From CALZFJ01 sp051878575 (GTDB taxonomy: Bacteria > Bacteroidota > Bacteroidia > Bacteroidales > Muribaculaceae), in contig JBJEKJ010000066.1 of assembly GCA_051878575.1 (NCBI GenBank), positions 1 to 33,949 on the forward strand: DNA of 33,949 bases, read 5' to 3'. This document shows positions 31,055 to 33,949 of the stretch, in pieces. The notes beneath the pieces were generated by a model. The model was not told the origin of the DNA, ran no database searches, and was given only the letters and a program-made list of their open reading frames with translations. Position numbers and translations under genes: made by a program. Within the stretch, counting starts at the first letter, position 1. Each line of letters starts with the position of its first letter.

Positions 31055-32581
31055 TTAATATAATGGCTTAAATGTAAGGCGATTGATTACGCCACGCCAA
31101 ATATTGTTGGTCAGCTCGTCACGCGAGTTGATGCCTCCGAACACATATATGTAGGGACATTCCCACTCGGTGATTGGCGTAGTGGCGCGTGATGCCGCTC
31201 CCGGCTCTACGTAGGTGCACCACACCGGCAGCCTCACCGGTGGCATATAGCTCCACCCGTCGGTTGAGCGGGAGTCTGCCGTCAGTGTCGACGTGAATAC
31301 GAGCGCGTCGGCATAGCTCACTTTCTCTATATATTCGGGGAATTGGAGCAGAGAGTCGCCGCGATTCCAATTCACTCCATTGTCGCGAGAGATATACAGT
31401 GTGTTGTCGGTGGTTCCGTCGGCAAGGCGTCCGCCGAAAGCTATCCATGTGGGATATTCCGATACTTTCCAGCTTGCCGAAACGTCGAATGTGGAGTATG
31501 GCACAAGTGCCATGCCCGAATGAGGCACTATGCCACGGTTGCTGAGTCTGCCCCATCGCACTCCGTCGAATCCCCAGGTGTGTCCCACTGTGTTGCCCTC
31601 GGCATCGATACCGCCAATCAACAGCCCCACAGGAGCGACACTCCACTCCGAGGGGATGATGTGCATGTCGGATGTCCCCTTTACCGGAAATCCTTCCTCC
31701 ACGGCGGCTGGGCTGAAGCCCGGCAGCGAAGGATATGCCTCATGTCGCAGTGAGCCGCCTTCGGAAGCCACACCGAGCACGGTGTTGAGATATGCTCCGC
31801 TTATCGACTGCCACGTCACTCCACACGACTGCCACGATGTGAAATCAGAGGTCATATATAATGTGCCGTTGTCGGCGTCGAGCACATACACCGCATCGTC
31901 GGTAGCGGTAAGTGAGCGCACGTCGGGATTGAACGGAATCTGTAATTCGGTCTTGGTCCACACGTTGTCGGCCGGGTTGCCGATTGTGGCGAGCACATAT
32001 CGGTTGCGGTCGACCATAAGGCAATAGGCGCTGCCGCGGTATTTCACCGTGCGCTGCTCGGTCACCTCGCCTGAGAGGCTTGGCAAGTCGCGGCGTGCCA
32101 GCTTGTTCCACGCCATCGAGTCGGGCTTCATCTTGTGCACGTTCACTTTCACCTTATAGCTCATCTTTGTCACAAGGTCCTCGGCAGTTACCACAAGCCG
32201 CACGTCGCCGGTGAAGTCGACGCTATCGGTCTCGGAATATGCGAATGTGGTGTCGGCTTGCAGCCTTGTGCCGTTCTTGATGTTGAACTCGATGCTCGAT
32301 GCCGACTTGCTTGAGATGCTCACGAGCATCCGCGACACGTCGGTGCCTAATGGCAGGGAGTCGGCATTATATATCAAGCCCTGATTCAAGTCGATGGTGA
32401 AAAAGACGGAATCAAGATTTGCGAGTATATTGGAATTTGCCACTAAGCTGAATGCCGTAATCGAAACGTTGGAAGATGGCACGTAAGGCTCCGTCTCAAT
32501 GTCGTTGTCGGAATTGCACGACACCGCACCCGTCGTAATGAGGAATGCGGCAATAATGTATATCAGAAATTTCTTATTCAT
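31055..32581 (-). CDS. DUF6242-type lipoprotein with beta-propeller-like region
   Basis: The 508-residue protein has a lipoprotein signal (MNKKFLIYIIAAFLITTGAVSC, lipobox Cys22), so it is membrane anchored. Residues 35-150 look like an Ig-like/cadherin-like domain (TAFSLVANSNILANLDSVFF and MSYKVKVNVHKMKPDS). The remainder repeats short blades with WTKTEL, LYMTSDFTSW, TLYISRDNGVNW and YIYVFGGINSRDELTNNIW, like BNR/kelch propellers. The function is unknown. It is the first gene of the minus-strand run with DUF6089, uppS and bamA, and has its own -7 box upstream. Confidence 0.82.
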   Translation of the reverse strand: MNKKFLIYIIAAFLITTGAVSCNSDNDIETEPYVPSSNVSITAFSLVANSNILANLDSVFFTIDLNQGLIYNADSLPLGTDVSRMLVSISSKSASSIEFNIKNGTRLQADTTFAYSETDSVDFTGDVRLVVTAEDLVTKMSYKVKVNVHKMKPDSMAWNKLARRDLPSLSGEVTEQRTVKYRGSAYCLMVDRNRYVLATIGNPADNVWTKTELQIPFNPDVRSLTATDDAVYVLDADNGTLYMTSDFTSWQSCGVTWQSISGAYLNTVLGVASEGGSLRHEAYPSLPGFSPAAVEEGFPVKGTSDMHIIPSEWSVAPVGLLIGGIDAEGNTVGHTWGFDGVRWGRLSNRGIVPHSGMALVPYSTFDVSASWKVSEYPTWIAFGGRLADGTTDNTLYISRDNGVNWNRGDSLLQFPEYIEKVSYADALVFTSTLTADSRSTDGWSYMPPVRLPVWCTYVEPGAASRATTPITEWECPYIYVFGGINSRDELTNNIWRGVINRLTFKPLY

Positions 32582-32612
32582 CTATGTCTTATATCTTCTT
32601 ACAATTAAAGTG

Positions 32613-32620
32613 CAAATTTA
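32613..32620 (-). promoter_or_regulatory. Putative -7 box of the DUF6242-bamA run (TAaaTTTG)
   Basis: On the minus strand TAAATTTG lies 31 nt upstream of the DUF6242 ATG. It may drive the whole envelope block. The rest of the 213-nt gap to ribD is AT-rich, with no other recognisable feature. Confidence 0.5.
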
Positions 32621-32794
32621 GCAACAAATTTGGTAAAAAAATAGCCAATAATATGATTTTTTACGCTTATTGACACATAAAAGCTATTTTTTAATCACTC
32701 ATTGCTGCAAATTGGGCAGTCGCAAAATTAATATTAATATCCTAAACTACTAATATGAATAGGATAATCAGTTGCTAATTGACGATATTTCTTG

Positions 32795-33838
32795 TCATTT
32801 AACACTCTGAACGAAATATTTCACGATGTTTTGCCCATGATGTCCGATTCTGATTGGCTCCATACTCAGCACGGGGGCTGCCACACCGAAGCCAAGCACT
32901 ATAGGGCTCGTCTCCACGCGCGCCTCATCCCATAATTGGGCTTTTATAAATTGGGTAAGCACGTTTGCTCCTCCCTCTACCATAACTGATGTCACGCCGC
33001 GGCGGTAGAGATCGGCAAGGCATTGCCTCAAATCGCCATCGTGTATCATTACTCGCTCTACGCTGCCTATAGTGCCTTGCTCCACTTCGTTGTAGACTAT
33101 CGTCGGATATCCGTCGGTGTATAGTCGGCAGTCGGTAGGCACCGTCAGCATAGCGTCGAGCAGCACCCTTAGTGGCTGTCGGCGTGCGCTCCACTGCCTC
33201 ACGGTGAGCGAGGGGTTGTCGAGTTTGGCTGTGGCTGCTCCTACTATGATTGCGTCCATGTCGGCTCTTTCGCGGTGCATCCATAGGGATGACATGGCAT
33301 TGGAGAACGTCACAGGGGGGAGGGATGCGTCGGAACGCACTCGGTCGATGAATCCGTCGGCGCTTTGAGCCCATTTAAGCATAACGTAGGGACGTTGCCC
33401 GACGTGGGCCGTCATAAAGCGCCGATTCAGGGCTTTACACTCCCTTTCGAGTACACCCTCGGCCACTTCTATGCCTGCTGCCCGCAGCATGGCGATGCCT
33501 CGGCCACTGACTGCCGGAAACGGGTCGGGTGCACCAACTACCACCCGCCTTATTCCCACGTCGACAAGCAACATGGCGCATGGTGGTGTCTTGCCATAGT
33601 GTGAGCATGGCTCTAACGTAACATATATGGTGGCACGGCGCAGCAGCGAGCGGTCGGCTACTGCATTCACGGCATTAACTTCGGCATGTGCCTCGCCATA
33701 ACAGCGGTGGAAGCCCTCGCCGATTATCTTGCCATCGGCAACTATTACCGCTCCAACCATAGGGTTAGGCGAAACATTGCCGCGCCCCAGCGCAGCAAGT
33801 TGCAACGCCCTGCGCATATATTTCTCGTCAATATTCAT
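32795..33838 (-). CDS. ribD: Bifunctional riboflavin deaminase/reductase RibD
   Basis: RibD deaminates and then reduces the pyrimidine intermediate in riboflavin synthesis. The 347-residue protein has an N-terminal CMP/dCMP-deaminase-type domain with the zinc/proton-shuttle motif HAEVNAV and PCSHYGKTPPC. A C-terminal reductase domain (RibD_C) follows, with MLKWAQSADGFI, ERADMDAIIVGAATAKLDNP and MVEGGANVLTQFI. The start MNIDEKYMRRAL was chosen over an in-frame ATG 66 nt upstream that would overlap the preceding gene. It lies 35 nt after that gene, so the two are probably co-transcribed. Confidence 0.95.
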   Translation of the reverse strand: MNIDEKYMRRALQLAALGRGNVSPNPMVGAVIVADGKIIGEGFHRCYGEAHAEVNAVNAVADRSLLRRATIYVTLEPCSHYGKTPPCAMLLVDVGIRRVVVGAPDPFPAVSGRGIAMLRAAGIEVAEGVLERECKALNRRFMTAHVGQRPYVMLKWAQSADGFIDRVRSDASLPPVTFSNAMSSLWMHRERADMDAIIVGAATAKLDNPSLTVRQWSARRQPLRVLLDAMLTVPTDCRLYTDGYPTIVYNEVEQGTIGSVERVMIHDGDLRQCLADLYRRGVTSVMVEGGANVLTQFIKAQLWDEARVETSPIVLGFGVAAPVLSMEPIRIGHHGQNIVKYFVQSVK

Positions 33839-33873
33839 AATGCTATTCTCAATGACTCGTTTTTTGCCCGATG

Positions 33874-33949
33874 CTACGCCTTGCGGGGGTCGTCGATAAG
33901 CCACTCGGTGATGGTGTGCTCGTCGGTGCTGAAGTTGATGCCCACCTTT
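33874..33949 (-). CDS. 3' end of an unidentified gene (cut by window edge)
   Basis: The last 24 codons of a minus-strand gene end at a TAG at 33874-33876 (…GINFSTDEHTITEWLIDDP…). The piece is too short to assign to a family. It ends 35 nt before ribD, so it probably forms an operon with it. Confidence 0.6.
   Translation of the reverse strand, partial: KVGINFSTDEHTITEWLIDDPRKA

Overview
The window looks like a chromosomal segment of a Bacteroidota bacterium, order Bacteroidales, most likely a Muribaculaceae-type gut organism. The reasons are: promoters of the TAnnTTTG (-7) type, often with TTG about 20 nt upstream; no convincing Shine-Dalgarno sequences; and Bacteroidales families and gene orders (DUF4270 lipoprotein next to a short GT5-like protein, DUF6089-uppS-bamA-ompH-ompH, DUF6242 lipoprotein, rhomboid-rhomboid-EEP). 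The genus is inference. Most of the content is core housekeeping.

Left part (1-8100): a decayed RND-efflux fragment and two hairpins lie downstream of pnp (minus strand). A divergent regulatory region separates pnp from a plus-strand run panC-panD-ffh-folD-CapA-like. This run covers pantothenate/beta-alanine synthesis, membrane protein targeting, one-carbon metabolism and a secreted CapA-type metallophosphoesterase-like protein.

Middle (8100-17550): a two-gene unit (truncated GT5-like protein plus DUF4270 lipoprotein) is followed by tRNA-Thr(CGT). Next is a small monocistronic minus-strand gene that looks like the C-terminal half of FtsZ without its GTPase half. nagA follows divergently, then tRNA-His(GTG), tRNA-Val(TAC, minus), purB, an RluB-type pseudouridine synthase with a long NRQGGY-repeat tail, and asnS, which is preceded by a strong leader hairpin.

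Right part (17550-33949): four 78-bp tandem repeats plus a partial fifth sit directly upstream of an operon-like plus-strand run: rhomboid, rhomboid, EEP-family membrane protein, M3 peptidase, dGTPase and a secreted MORN-like protein. Only the last -7 box of the array matches consensus. A bidirectional terminator separates this from a minus-strand envelope block: DUF6242 lipoprotein, DUF6089 protein, uppS, bamA, ompH, ompH. uppS makes the lipid carrier, bamA inserts outer-membrane barrels, and the two OmpH/Skp proteins are its periplasmic chaperones. ribD and the 3' end of another minus-strand gene close the window.

The signals most worth a second look are the orphan FtsZ C-terminal-half protein, the 78-bp promoter-like array, the GT5-like protein lacking catalytic parts, the asnS leader structure and the RND relic.
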